A DNA stretch of 64,000 nt, taken from positions 1,207,267 through 1,271,266 of the forward strand of contig NZ_NIUC01000002.1 in the NCBI RefSeq assembly GCF_002807035.1, in the 5' to 3' direction. Made by a program: the position numbers and the translations under genes. Within the stretch, counting starts at the first letter, position 1; each line of letters opens with the position of its first letter. This DNA comes from Algoriphagus formosus (lineage in GTDB: Bacteria; Bacteroidota; Bacteroidia; Cytophagales; Cyclobacteriaceae). This document shows positions 16,145-23,264 of this stretch, in pieces. Below the pieces are notes generated by a model. It worked only from the letters and a program-made list of their open reading frames with translations. It ran no database searches and had not been told where the DNA came from.

Positions 16145-16519
16145 ATGCTCTCCAATTTCTTTAGAATAAATATGCCTTATGGAATTGCTCAAAACGAAAA
16201 GGGCGAATGGATGGCTTTTAATCGTGAATACATGCCTTTAGGATACAACAGCACTAAATACAAACAAACCCCAGGAATCAATTATTTAGAACAACCCATT
16301 TACACTAGTTATAAAAGGATCACTGAAAAATTTTTAGCTGAATTAGTTGATGAGCCAGGTCAAATTCAAAGGTATTCTGATGGAAGAATCAGGTTTGTCT
16401 TTTTATACAACGACGGAACTAACCCTACCAATCAATCGAAGGATAATCCTATGATGTGGGAGCGCTATTTTGATAAATTAAAAAAGCTTTCCAAGCTACA
16501 AAAAGACGAGAGATACTGA
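16145..16519 (+). CDS. Small protein closing the restriction cassette
   Basis: This encodes 124 residues and starts five bases after the restriction gene's stop; a second start (MPYGIAQNEKGEW) nine codons later is also plausible. It is a soluble, basic protein with many aromatic residues and a KGEWMAFNREYMPLG core, no membrane segment and no known motif. Its position in the same transcript suggests an accessory to the restriction-modification enzyme or a controller of it. It ends five bases before the oppositely oriented last early gene, so the cassette is packed tightly against phage genes. Confidence 0.5.
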   Translation: MLSNFFRINMPYGIAQNEKGEWMAFNREYMPLGYNSTKYKQTPGINYLEQPIYTSYKRITEKFLAELVDEPGQIQRYSDGRIRFVFLYNDGTNPTNQSKDNPMMWERYFDKLKKLSKLQKDERY

Positions 16520-16524
16520 ATAAA

Positions 16525-16704
16525 TTATTCTTCATCCTTTGGCACTTCGCCTAATCGGTATCTTTTTCTAAGATCCGCATGCCTGGCCTTTCTTAAGTAT
16601 CCCTCCAAAAGCAAGTCAAGCTCCTGGAGTTCCAGATAGGAGCAGCTCCGAAGAAATTGCTCCACGGTGATCTCCAAATAAAATTGCTTTTGGATCTTAG
16701 GCAT
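16525..16704 (-). CDS. Small phage early protein
   Basis: This encodes 59 residues from ATG 16704 (MPKIQKQFYLEITVEQF). A start ten codons earlier would lie deeper inside the upstream gene. This start has an AAAGGAGG Shine-Dalgarno at 16711-16718 with a six-base spacer and overlaps the preceding stop by eight bases. The protein is helical and charged with a Leu-rich middle (LRSCSYLELQELDLLLEGYL). Function unknown. Confidence 0.6.
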   Translation of the reverse strand: MPKIQKQFYLEITVEQFLRSCSYLELQELDLLLEGYLRKARHADLRKRYRLGEVPKDEE

Positions 16705-17086
16705 GGTATACCTCCTTTCCGAAAGTGCTTTCATTATTCACTAAACCATATTTTCGCTGAATTTTTTTGATCCTTCGCATTCGTCTTCGTTGTCTCTTTT
16801 TAAGTGAGGGGCCATTACTGCCCCCCGCTATTAATTCCGACTCATTCCAGTCTACCATCCCTATCTCAGTGATCACTTCCGGAGTGGGCTCTGCTTTACT
16901 GTGCCGCTGGATCAGCATAAAGACCACGGCCACGTAGGACCCCCAGGCCAGCCACATGATGGAGACGGCCAAATAGATGATGCTTTTGCCTGATCCCTTC
17001 AGCCGGTACACGTACCAGAAGACCATCAGTCCGAGGATCAGCACTGCTGCAGTGCCGATCCCCATCGCCCAACGGAGCTCAGTCAT
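16697..17086 (-). CDS. Phage membrane protein with two transmembrane helices
   Basis: This encodes 129 residues. Helices at about 7-28 (WAMGIGTAAVLILGLMVFWYVY) and 36-58 (IIYLAVSIMWLAWGSYVAVV) form a hairpin. A polar C-terminal tail follows with a very basic run (KKRQRRRMRRIKK, about 96-108). Size and topology would fit a holin-like or superinfection-exclusion protein, but no lysin gene is adjacent, so neither is established. A GGAGGTGA Shine-Dalgarno lies six bases upstream, inside the end of the preceding gene. Confidence 0.55.
   Translation of the reverse strand: MTELRWAMGIGTAAVLILGLMVFWYVYRLKGSGKSIIYLAVSIMWLAWGSYVAVVFMLIQRHSKAEPTPEVITEIGMVDWNESELIAGGSNGPSLKKRQRRRMRRIKKIQRKYGLVNNESTFGKEVYHA
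16711..16718 (-). promoter_or_regulatory. Strong Shine-Dalgarno site
   Basis: AAAGGAGG lies six bases before ATG 16704. Bacteroidota genes rarely carry such sites, so it both fixes this start and marks the cluster as unusual. Confidence 0.7.
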
Positions 17087-17396
17087 GACTCACCTCCTTT
17101 TCTATTTTATAGAACTTGGCAATTGCTACTCCCCAGTGACCACACCAAACGTTATGATATTGCGTGCCTTCCATACCGGGACCATACTCTTCGTCAACTA
17201 CCTCAAATGTCATTTCCTTACACCTACTGTGAAGATTATGGGCTGTTCTTGATATTTCTTTAAGTCGACGGATTGATTTTTCTAAATCTTCTGTCACAGT
17301 CTTGTTCAGCTTTAGAAATTGTTTTCTGATCGCTTCTGTGAGTTGGTTTTTAGCTACATAATCAGTTTGCTCGATTAAGATGAAATATCTATCCAT
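17079..17396 (-). CDS. Small phage early protein of unknown function
   Basis: This encodes 105 residues. The N-terminal two thirds look helical (LTEAIRKQFLKLNKTVTEDL and a following ISRTAHNLHSRCKEM). The C-terminal part has a WCGHWGVAIAKFY stretch with Cys and Trp but no recognised motif. Its end overlaps the start of the membrane-protein gene by eight bases, and a perfect Shine-Dalgarno lies before its own ATG. It is more AT-rich than its neighbours. Confidence 0.55.
   Translation of the reverse strand: MDRYFILIEQTDYVAKNQLTEAIRKQFLKLNKTVTEDLEKSIRRLKEISRTAHNLHSRCKEMTFEVVDEEYGPGMEGTQYHNVWCGHWGVAIAKFYKIEKEVSHD
17091..17100 (-). promoter_or_regulatory. Strong Shine-Dalgarno site
   Basis: AAAGGAGGTG lies four bases before ATG 17086, within the coding end of the preceding gene. 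The 17 bp from ATG through the site (17084-17100) are repeated exactly at 17394-17410. Confidence 0.7.
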
Positions 17397-17676
17397 GACT
17401 CACCTCCTTTCTGTCCAGGTTATCTTTCATCTGGCGGATGGCCTCCTCCGGAGTCATGGCACCATAGATCTGAGTCATGTAGTGACTAGTTTGAGCCTTG
17501 AGCTTGTGCTCGAGCTCCTTGCATTCTCGAAGGATGTCCTTCGCTTCCTGAAATAAGGCTCCAGCCTTGCTTCGCTTAGCCTCTGCCGACTTGGCAAAGT
17601 AACGCTGCTGCAGATTGAGCAGCTCATCCACGGCCTTGATATAGGCCTGGGGTACGGTAATCATGTCGTTGTTCAT
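17389..17676 (-). CDS. Small helical phage early protein
   Basis: This encodes 95 residues, almost entirely helical, with a probable coiled coil at about 15-65 (VDELLNLQQRYFAKSAEAKR, then AKDILRECKELEHKLKAQ). Its ATG overlaps the preceding stop as ATGA. Its C-terminal codons (KEVSHG) contain the Shine-Dalgarno of the next gene and resemble the end of that gene (KEVSHD), which suggests that one junction was copied from the other. Function unknown. Confidence 0.55.
   Translation of the reverse strand: MNNDMITVPQAYIKAVDELLNLQQRYFAKSAEAKRSKAGALFQEAKDILRECKELEHKLKAQTSHYMTQIYGAMTPEEAIRQMKDNLDRKEVSHG
17401..17410 (-). promoter_or_regulatory. Strong Shine-Dalgarno site
   Basis: AAAGGAGGTG lies four bases before ATG 17396, inside the end of the upstream coding region; it is identical to the site at 17091-17100. 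Confidence 0.7.
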
Positions 17677-17906
17677 GTTGTTTCAGCAGTTATGATTTTG
17701 ACAGGTAAATAGATTTTGCGCTCTGTAATGCCTCTTTTCAGGATATCCTTGTCCGTTGCCTCGCTGAGCGAGCGGGCAATCAGGCCACCATCAGAAAGGC
17801 GCTGGTAGTACACCAGTCCTATTCTGCGCTTGCCGGTCATGGGGTCCACCATCTCCCGGATGGAGTTCGCCACTTTGACTTCAGTTTCGATTTTGATTGT
17901 GTCCAT
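17673..17906 (-). CDS. Small phage early protein of unknown function
   Basis: This encodes 77 residues, soluble and beta-rich (IKIETEVKVANSIREMVDP, then RIGLVYYQRLSDGGLIARS). It starts 11 bases after the primase-helicase stop and ends in a four-base overlap with the next gene, so it belongs to the replication transcript. It might be a small partner of the replication protein (for example a DNA-binding or single-strand-binding helper), but nothing in the sequence shows that. Confidence 0.55.
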   Translation of the reverse strand: MDTIKIETEVKVANSIREMVDPMTGKRRIGLVYYQRLSDGGLIARSLSEATDKDILKRGITERKIYLPVKIITAETT

Positions 17907-17917
17907 TGTATGAGTGG

Positions 17918-20839
17918 TTAGAATGATGCTTCGATATCTGAGTCTGAGAGCTCGTCGAGGATGCTCTTTGGCCCCTCGGAGGCACGTACTTCCGGAGGAC
18001 TTCCCGGAGCCTGTACCGGATCATTTCCTGGCTGGATCCAGATGTATTCCAGCGTCTTGTGCTGACCGTTGTAGTCTCCTTTTTGGATGATCCTTCCTTC
18101 GGCATTTTTGAGCCCCAGGTGATCGGGATTGAGCCGGTAGCCCATGTACCGGACCCAAGCCTGCAGGGCCTTGGTAAAGCGCTGCATCTTCATGAGTGTC
18201 TTGGTGTGTGATTTGAATTCGTCGAAGGCTTCCTGTTTGATCTCTAGGTTATTGAGCCTGCCTGACTCGGGTGAGAAATAGATGTCTGCCCACTCCTTGA
18301 ATTCATCACCCATTACACCCAGGAGATTGCGCTTCTCGACATTGGACATCGGCGGCTCGATCTTGTCATGCTGCAGGTAGAAGTGGCAGCACTGGATCAT
18401 GAAGTTGTAGAAGTCATTCCACTCCTCCCGGGTGTAGTCATCATCGAGGAGCTTTTTACCAAAGTCGTCCTCTGGCGTCCTGTGCTCCCGATAATAGCCC
18501 TCTTTGGAGTGATGATAATAGTCTGAGAATACCGTGTAGAGAATCCGCCGGAGGGCTGATCCGTCCAGGTTGCGCACGGCGAAATTGGACGTAAAGGCAA
18601 ACTTGGGCACGTCCGGAAAGTCCAGGACATACTGCCGGGTATTCTTCGGATTCACGGCCATCTTACCCGTGATCACATCGAAGAAGAAGTGGAAATTCAG
18701 ATACTGGTGCGCATCATCTACGAGGACAAAGAAGGTGTGCTTGGTGATGCCCTCGTAGATATGCGGCTTATCAGTGAGCTTCGGATCCCGTCCGGATAGG
18801 TAGTGCGATTTCATAAATCGGCTGACGGAATTGAAGCAGATGGATTTGCCCGAACCACCGTTGGACTCACCTTCATCGCCCACACGGTTGTCCATAGCAA
18901 ATACCGCCCAGGGACGCGATGCATCCTTATACCGATGCAGAAGGTAGCCGAGGGCATAGATCTTATTGATCAGGTGTTTCATTTGCTCGCGCTTCTCCTC
19001 GAGATTGAGGTTAGGCCCGGCGATATCGAATTTGTGCTTCTCCCGATAGGCAGCGGCCTCTTCTGCAGGCAAGCCATCGAGTGAGTCTTCGAGTTCTTTT
19101 CGCCAGTGGATGCGCGAGGTGTTGATTAAGTAGTTAAGAAATTTATTATCCTTTTTGAGGATCTCGATTTCATAGCCATGCTCGGGATTATCCGTCACTT
19201 TAAAGTGCTCTGTCTGAATCTTCAGGTGATGATCGATCACCTCATCCCGCCAGACGTATTGCTGGATCTGTCCCAGCTTGAATTCCTGGATCTCCTTGGA
19301 AGTGACTTTGATGATTTTATTAGAAAAGAAGAAGAGCTGATGATCGGGACCGTAGCTTTTAAGGTCCAGCTCCACCACCGGCAGGTTGGAAAGGGACTGA
19401 TCCGAAAGCAGGGGAGTGCGATAGAAGATATTCCGGAGCTCCTTAGGGTAGTAGTGATCCTGGAGAAACTTATGGATCCAGTTTTTGACCCGACCCGGCC
19501 GGGTTTCCTCGACGATATTATCCTGGATATGCACATACATCGTCCCGGTCTTTTCTCCTTCCGCCTCAAACTGGCAGAAGCCATTCGCCTGCAGGAAGTT
19601 GTAGAGCTGTACCGGATCGGCTGCATAGCCCATGCCTTTGAATTCACCCTTTCGGTCAAATTTCGCCTCCATCTCCCAGAAGCGATAGGGAAGGGCTGTC
19701 TTGACAAGCTTGTCAAAGTGGTAGTTGTTGAAGTGATTCAGGTAGTCACGCACATCCTTGCAGGGATTGCCGCGCCGGTCTTTGAATCCCTTCAGCTCCT
19801 CGGGCAGCTTGATCGTGAAGAGATCCATGTATTCCATGGCCAGGCGATGGCCTTCGCGGATCCCGGTAGTGTCCAGGTCAGGGCACTGCATGACCTTCTC
19901 TGCCTTGTCCGATAGGCTGCGCCACTGGCTCCAGGTGAGCTTTGCCGTCTCCGAATTACCCCAGCATACCTGATGTCCGAGGAAAGCCAAGTTCATCGCA
20001 TCCGATCCACCGGTGCAGTAGATAACATGCGGCAGCTTTTTAGGCTTCTTTTTATCGATTGGATTGCCATCCTCATCTAGCTCATCAGCATCATAAGACT
20101 CCTCGATCTTGGCATATTCCCGGGCTACCTGGGTGAGCCCAAATAGGTAATCCTTCTCCAGCTTGCCATAATACATGAAGCGCCGGCCCTTGTCTTTGGA
20201 AAGCGGCTGATAGATCTTTTTCATTTTCGGACCTTCATCCCACATAAATATGGGATAGTCCTCAGTCGATTGGATGATGGTCACCTTCCGGTTTTTAACC
20301 ACCTTGTAATTGATCAGCGCATAGAAATTGTACTTGCGAAAAGTCTCCTGAACTTTCTCTAGATTGATGGTCTTTTTGCCATCCTCTGTTTTTTTCCAGG
20401 GCATGACATTCTTGCTCAGCACGGTCTTCGCCTCAAACTCCGTAAAGCCTTCCCGCACTTCGAAATACCACTCCCCGTCATTCTCATTGGCTTCGGCATC
20501 CCTGCTTTCAATAAGCGCCTCCGGAGCTTGGTATTTTTCGCTGGTAGCACTCAGGCCGTATTTCTCAGCGAGGAATTGGATCGCTTCTCCATAACTCAGG
20601 CCTTCCTGCTCCATACAGATCATCAGGCCGTTCTTAGGCTTGGAGTCATCCCCAAAGTCGGTCAGAACCCAGTTGCCGTCCGATAGCTGCTTGAGCGTGC
20701 AGCTGGGAGTCTTTTCCGGGCGGATAGAAAACTTGGTGCCCTTCCGCTCCACTGCTTTTCGAGCGTCTGGAAAGTAATCGCAGATGATATTTAAACCGCC
20801 ATCAGTGGCGTCAAAGATGTCTTGTAACTCAATGTACAT
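17918..20839 (-). CDS. Phage replicative primase-helicase (DnaG-like N-terminus, Toprim, SF3 helicase)
   Basis: This encodes 973 residues. The first 100 residues resemble a primase N-terminus (FSIRPEKTPSCTL, WVLTDFGDDS, LSYGEAIQFLAEKYGL) but lack a clear CHC2 zinc site. A Toprim-like region at about 265-360 has HVIYCTGGSDAMNLA and an acidic PDLDTTG. The C-terminal part is a superfamily-3 helicase: Walker A GGSGKS at about 657-663, Walker B FFVLVDDA at about 700 and a sensor FAFTSN soon after, ending with a helical region. It would unwind and prime phage DNA. It leads the minus-strand early transcript after several small genes. Confidence 0.85.
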   Translation of the reverse strand: MYIELQDIFDATDGGLNIICDYFPDARKAVERKGTKFSIRPEKTPSCTLKQLSDGNWVLTDFGDDSKPKNGLMICMEQEGLSYGEAIQFLAEKYGLSATSEKYQAPEALIESRDAEANENDGEWYFEVREGFTEFEAKTVLSKNVMPWKKTEDGKKTINLEKVQETFRKYNFYALINYKVVKNRKVTIIQSTEDYPIFMWDEGPKMKKIYQPLSKDKGRRFMYYGKLEKDYLFGLTQVAREYAKIEESYDADELDEDGNPIDKKKPKKLPHVIYCTGGSDAMNLAFLGHQVCWGNSETAKLTWSQWRSLSDKAEKVMQCPDLDTTGIREGHRLAMEYMDLFTIKLPEELKGFKDRRGNPCKDVRDYLNHFNNYHFDKLVKTALPYRFWEMEAKFDRKGEFKGMGYAADPVQLYNFLQANGFCQFEAEGEKTGTMYVHIQDNIVEETRPGRVKNWIHKFLQDHYYPKELRNIFYRTPLLSDQSLSNLPVVELDLKSYGPDHQLFFFSNKIIKVTSKEIQEFKLGQIQQYVWRDEVIDHHLKIQTEHFKVTDNPEHGYEIEILKKDNKFLNYLINTSRIHWRKELEDSLDGLPAEEAAAYREKHKFDIAGPNLNLEEKREQMKHLINKIYALGYLLHRYKDASRPWAVFAMDNRVGDEGESNGGSGKSICFNSVSRFMKSHYLSGRDPKLTDKPHIYEGITKHTFFVLVDDAHQYLNFHFFFDVITGKMAVNPKNTRQYVLDFPDVPKFAFTSNFAVRNLDGSALRRILYTVFSDYYHHSKEGYYREHRTPEDDFGKKLLDDDYTREEWNDFYNFMIQCCHFYLQHDKIEPPMSNVEKRNLLGVMGDEFKEWADIYFSPESGRLNNLEIKQEAFDEFKSHTKTLMKMQRFTKALQAWVRYMGYRLNPDHLGLKNAEGRIIQKGDYNGQHKTLEYIWIQPGNDPVQAPGSPPEVRASEGPKSILDELSDSDIEASF

Positions 20840-20857
20840 GAATGATCAATCAAAGAA

Positions 20858-21142
20858 TCAGGAGAAAAGAGAAAGCTGCTTGGTGTATCCGAGGCGGATC
20901 AGCTGCAGCACATAATAGCGGGGACCTACCGGGATCTCAGCCAGGGAAGAAAAGTGAAATAGGAAAGTCCTGTTCCTGTGATCTACCCGGTAGCCATGTT
21001 CTTCCAGTCTTTTGGCATTATAGTAGCGTTTAGACGCTTTCTTGTTTTTGGGAAGCATCAGAATCTCCCGCTGTAGATTGGTGAGTGTACTGGCCGGGGA
21101 ATAGCCCCCATTCTTCCTGATTTTCGTCTTGGACACGGACAT
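20858..21142 (-). CDS. Small phage early protein overlapping its neighbour
   Basis: This encodes 94 residues, or 66 if the internal Met (MLPKNKKASKRYYNAKRLEE) at 21058 is used. The full frame overlaps the upstream gene by 113 bp, so the later start is attractive. The protein is basic and has a repressor-like helical middle followed by a beta-rich end (RTFLFHFSSLAEIPVGPRYY). Function unknown. It ends 18 bp before the primase-helicase start. Confidence 0.45.
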   Translation of the reverse strand: MSVSKTKIRKNGGYSPASTLTNLQREILMLPKNKKASKRYYNAKRLEEHGYRVDHRNRTFLFHFSSLAEIPVGPRYYVLQLIRLGYTKQLSLFS

Positions 21143-21269
21143 AGTGTTCGGGGTTTTGGTAAATGACTTTCAAAGGCTTGCCTTTGATAAATTGCTCGAA
21201 ATAGGTAGGATCGCATCCGAAAGTGTCATTATTGACCTTCCGGTGAACCTGGACATAATCAGCTGGCAT
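21030..21269 (-). CDS. Small phage early protein
   Basis: This encodes 79 residues with a compact aromatic-rich middle (PEHYVRVQDENQEEWGLFPG) and a polar Ser/Gln/Asp tail. Its start overlaps the end of the coiled-coil gene upstream by 11 bp. The C-terminal third overlaps the next frame. One of the two overlapping frames may be shorter than shown. Function unknown. Confidence 0.45.
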   Translation of the reverse strand: MPADYVQVHRKVNNDTFGCDPTYFEQFIKGKPLKVIYQNPEHYVRVQDENQEEWGLFPGQYTHQSTAGDSDASQKQESV

Positions 21270-21495
21270 TTTTCAGTTTGTTTTTGAGGATGGATATCCA
21301 GCCCTGATAGCGATCGACTCCCTGCTCAAGCTTTTCGATATCGCTTTCGATCAGGTCTATGACCTCCCGCGGCTGATTTTCTTTTTTGGCTTTGGCCAGC
21401 TTGGCCCTGTCAGCGATCAGCTCACTCTGCACAAAGGCGAGAATGGACTGGTACTCGGCCAGTTTTTCGTGGATGTCTGACTCAGGCTGATTCAT
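21259..21495 (-). CDS. Small coiled-coil phage early protein
   Basis: This encodes 78 residues, nearly all helical and charged, with heptad-like spacing (LAEYQSILAFVQSELIADRA, then IDLIESDIEKLEQGVDRYQG). It overlaps both neighbours by 11-14 bp, as expected of a compact early operon. No function can be assigned; a structural or adaptor role is likely from the coiled coil. Confidence 0.5.
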   Translation of the reverse strand: MNQPESDIHEKLAEYQSILAFVQSELIADRAKLAKAKKENQPREVIDLIESDIEKLEQGVDRYQGWISILKNKLKNAS

Positions 21496-21826
21496 AGAGA
21501 TCTCGGTAAAGTTTTTTGTCTGGAATCAGCTCGTCAATGCGGTTGACCAGCTGGCCATAAAAGTTTTTGACCATGTTGGTATGGGAGTGAATCGCCCAAT
21601 CCATCCGAGGAGCGACTAGCAGATCTCCCAATTTCTTTCTTTCGTTCTGCCAGTACTCCAGTCCCTGCAGGGCACTGTCAAACTGTCTTACTAAAAGGTG
21701 GATTTCCATAGGTTTTTGATTTGTGTGAGTGGGTTGACTGCCATGCTCCCTGCCGGCACAGAAGCGAAGCAGCCTCCCAAAACCATCTGTGATTATGCGG
21801 TAGAACTTGCCCGGCAATATTTTCAT
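21482..21826 (-). CDS. Small phage early protein
   Basis: This encodes 114 residues from ATG 21826, which overlaps the LuxR-type gene's stop as ATGA; an internal start (MEIHLLVRQFDSALQ) at 21709 would give 75 residues. The C-terminal part is helical (LEYWQNERKKLGDLL, NFYGQLVNRIDELIP). The first 39 residues are basic, have low complexity and look non-conserved. Function unknown. Confidence 0.45.
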   Translation of the reverse strand: MKILPGKFYRIITDGFGRLLRFCAGREHGSQPTHTNQKPMEIHLLVRQFDSALQGLEYWQNERKKLGDLLVAPRMDWAIHSHTNMVKNFYGQLVNRIDELIPDKKLYRDLYESA

Positions 21827-22464
21827 AGGAGATTCTTTTGAAAGGCAAAGCGTACGAGCTCCGCCTTATTTTTAGCTCCTGTTTTCTCTCTCAGATTCTT
21901 CATATACACCCCGACAGTAAGGGAAGAAATGCCCAGCTGATCCGCGATCTCCTTATCCAACAGCCCTTCTGGAATCAGCCGGAGCACTTCTATTTCCCTG
22001 TGGGTGAGCGTCCCGAAGGGCGCCTTAAGCAACTCGCACAACCGTCCTTCATAAGGACAGCTTCCTCTCAAGTTGCAGTCTGTGAATTCTGGCCGCTGAA
22101 GCTGGCCATCGATCACATCTGCTTCATTGTCCAGGGCCGAATACCGGCACTTGACATATTGCCCGATCATCTCCATGCGTCCGACGATGTCCGCTTCCAC
22201 CAATGCCTCGACGGCTTTTGGGTGCTTTTCCATGTCGCGCTCTATTGCATCAATGAGCCATTGCGGCCAATCGCCTAAAGGCAACAGCTGCGATTGCATC
22301 AATGCGAAAACTTCCTCACCTTGAGCTAGAAACTCTACGTTTTTATCAGTGATTCCAGCGGGTAATTTCCCGCTGACGCAATGCTTCATTGCATTGATGA
22401 ATGACTTATTTGGCATGGAGCAGTGATTTTTGACGTGCAAGTATTTCAGCTTTTTCGGCTTCAA
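21823..22464 (-). CDS. LuxR-type (C-terminal HTH) phage regulator
   Basis: This encodes 213 residues. The last 65 residues are a GerE/LuxR helix-turn-helix (LTHREIEVLRLIPEGLLDKE, IADQLGISSLTVGVYMKNLR). The N-terminal part is helical, with a small Cys cluster (CNLRGSCPYEGRLCELL, about 130-146) that could bind metal. There is no receiver domain, so it is not a phosphorelay protein. It overlaps the upstream XRE-like gene by 59 bp and the next gene by four, making it the second gene of the early transcript and a likely activator or switch. Two ATTGCATCAATG words lie within its coding sequence. Confidence 0.7.
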   Translation of the reverse strand: MKPKKLKYLHVKNHCSMPNKSFINAMKHCVSGKLPAGITDKNVEFLAQGEEVFALMQSQLLPLGDWPQWLIDAIERDMEKHPKAVEALVEADIVGRMEMIGQYVKCRYSALDNEADVIDGQLQRPEFTDCNLRGSCPYEGRLCELLKAPFGTLTHREIEVLRLIPEGLLDKEIADQLGISSLTVGVYMKNLREKTGAKNKAELVRFAFQKNLL

Positions 22465-22633
22465 ACTCCTCGATTATATCCAGTACAACCTGGTGGATCT
22501 CAGCATTATAAATCTTGCCCTCAAAGAAGTTAGACACACTTCTTTGGCTCAGCTGACTCTTTTCAGATACTTTTTTGAAGTATCCTCTCGGTAGTCGTTT
22601 TTTCAGGTTTTTTATATCGGTTTTGCTCAGCAT
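22406..22633 (-). CDS. Small XRE-like DNA-binding protein (probable repressor or Cro analogue)
   Basis: This encodes 75 residues from ATG 22633 (MLSKTDIKNLKKRLPRG). An in-frame ATG at 22696 would place the operator repeats inside the gene, so the later start is preferred. The segment YFKKVSEKSQLSQRSVSNFF is helix-turn-helix-like, followed by a helical tail that may dimerise. It diverges from the regulator at 22,761 across a 127-bp operator-rich gap, the usual layout of a phage immunity switch. Confidence 0.6.
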   Translation of the reverse strand: MLSKTDIKNLKKRLPRGYFKKVSEKSQLSQRSVSNFFEGKIYNAEIHQVVLDIIEEFEAEKAEILARQKSLLHAK

Positions 22634-22645
22634 ACTAGAATAATG

Positions 22646-22740
22646 GTATTGCGCGTGTTGCATTAATGCGCTAACTATGCGGTAAATATGCGCCATCTAT
22701 TGCAATTATGCAACATTAATCATTGCGTCAACGCAATTTT
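22646..22740. promoter_or_regulatory. Phage immunity operator region with TTGC/GCAA dyads
   Basis: The gap between divergent regulators holds several half-sites: ATTGCGCG and ATGCGC (22648-22671), the palindrome TTGCAATTATGCAA (22700-22713) and TTGCGTCAACGCAA (22723-22736). TTGCAAC recurs twice up to the ATG at 22,761. The last dyad is shared, with one change, with 11562-11575. This is the expected place for overlapping divergent promoters controlled by one or both regulators. Confidence 0.65.
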
Positions 22741-22760
22741 TTTGCAACAAAATTTGCAAC

Positions 22761-23147
22761 ATGCTGAAACACAGGGGAGAGATATTGGAAAAAACAGTTC
22801 GGAACTGGTGCGCTAAAAACGGATTTACGATTCTAGCCCTTTCAAAAAAGATGGATCAGGCTCCATCGACGACCTACCGGCAGTTTGAAAAAGAAGATCT
22901 ACCCTATCACATTATCCGAAAGTTTGGGAAAGCGATGGGGCATGACTTTCGGGTAGAATTTCCGGAAATGGATGAGGAAGAGAACTACATCAGGCCGGAT
23001 TCTATGGCTCAGGACCCAACCAACTTTGAACCGGTTAGCTTGATGCAAGCCATCCAGCAGCGCGATAATTGGAAAGAGAAGTATTATGACCTCCTAGAGA
23101 AGCATAACGAACTCCTCAGGCAAAAGCTTCAAGACAGAGAAAAATGA
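22761..23147 (+). CDS. Phage repressor-like protein with a C-terminal coiled coil
   Basis: This encodes 128 residues. Residues 5-60 are an HTH-like domain (AKNGFTILALSKKMDQAPST, TYRQFEKEDLPYHIIRKFGK). An acidic linker follows, and then a coiled coil at about 95-125 (QQRDNWKEKYYDLLEKHNEL) for oligomerisation. It is the only plus-strand gene at this end of the prophage and faces the XRE-like gene across the operator gap, so it is the best candidate for the lysogeny repressor. It is the last phage gene before the attachment site. Confidence 0.65.
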   Translation: MLKHRGEILEKTVRNWCAKNGFTILALSKKMDQAPSTTYRQFEKEDLPYHIIRKFGKAMGHDFRVEFPEMDEEENYIRPDSMAQDPTNFEPVSLMQAIQQRDNWKEKYYDLLEKHNELLRQKLQDREK

Positions 23148-23203
23148 CAATTTTTCACACATAAAACTTAACACACTAAAAATCAATGGGAACGAAAAGG
23201 AAT

Positions 23204-23234
23204 AATACTCCCGCTCCTGGTACAGAAGCCTCGC
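23204..23234 (+). other. Probable prophage right attachment site (tRNA 3'-end-like sequence)
   Basis: CTCCCGCTCCTGGTACA reads as the 3' strand of a T-stem (CCCGC), a 7-base acceptor strand (TCCTGGT) and discriminator A, the pattern of Bacteroidota tRNA-Leu genes, but no tRNA body precedes it. Instead phage sequence does. Tailed phages often integrate at tRNA 3' ends and leave such a fragment at one junction. The intact tRNA would lie left of the window. From 23,211, 24 bp are repeated exactly at 23,576-23,599. Confidence 0.5.
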
Positions 23235-23252
23235 AGAAATGCGGGGCTTTTT
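23228..23252 (+). terminator. Rho-independent terminator after the attachment site
   Basis: GCCTCGC and GCGGGGC pair (one G-T wobble) around AGAAAT and are followed by TTTTTG. It would be the original tRNA terminator and now also ends the repressor-like transcript. Confidence 0.65.
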
Positions 23253-23264
23253 GTATTTTTAATC

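Noticed and set aside
16697..17086. Holin
   Set aside because: Two TM helices and a basic tail are compatible, but no endolysin or spanin gene is next to it, and it sits in the early region, so I left it as a membrane protein.
19178..19915. Long plus-strand open frame (245 codons) opposite the primase-helicase
   Set aside because: Antisense to a well-supported gene, no family features; GC-rich codon bias on the other strand keeps it open.
1..23230. Integrase or Mu-type transposase
   Set aside because: I looked for tyrosine or serine recombinase and DDE transposase motifs in all the phage genes visible here and saw none; it must lie left of the window.
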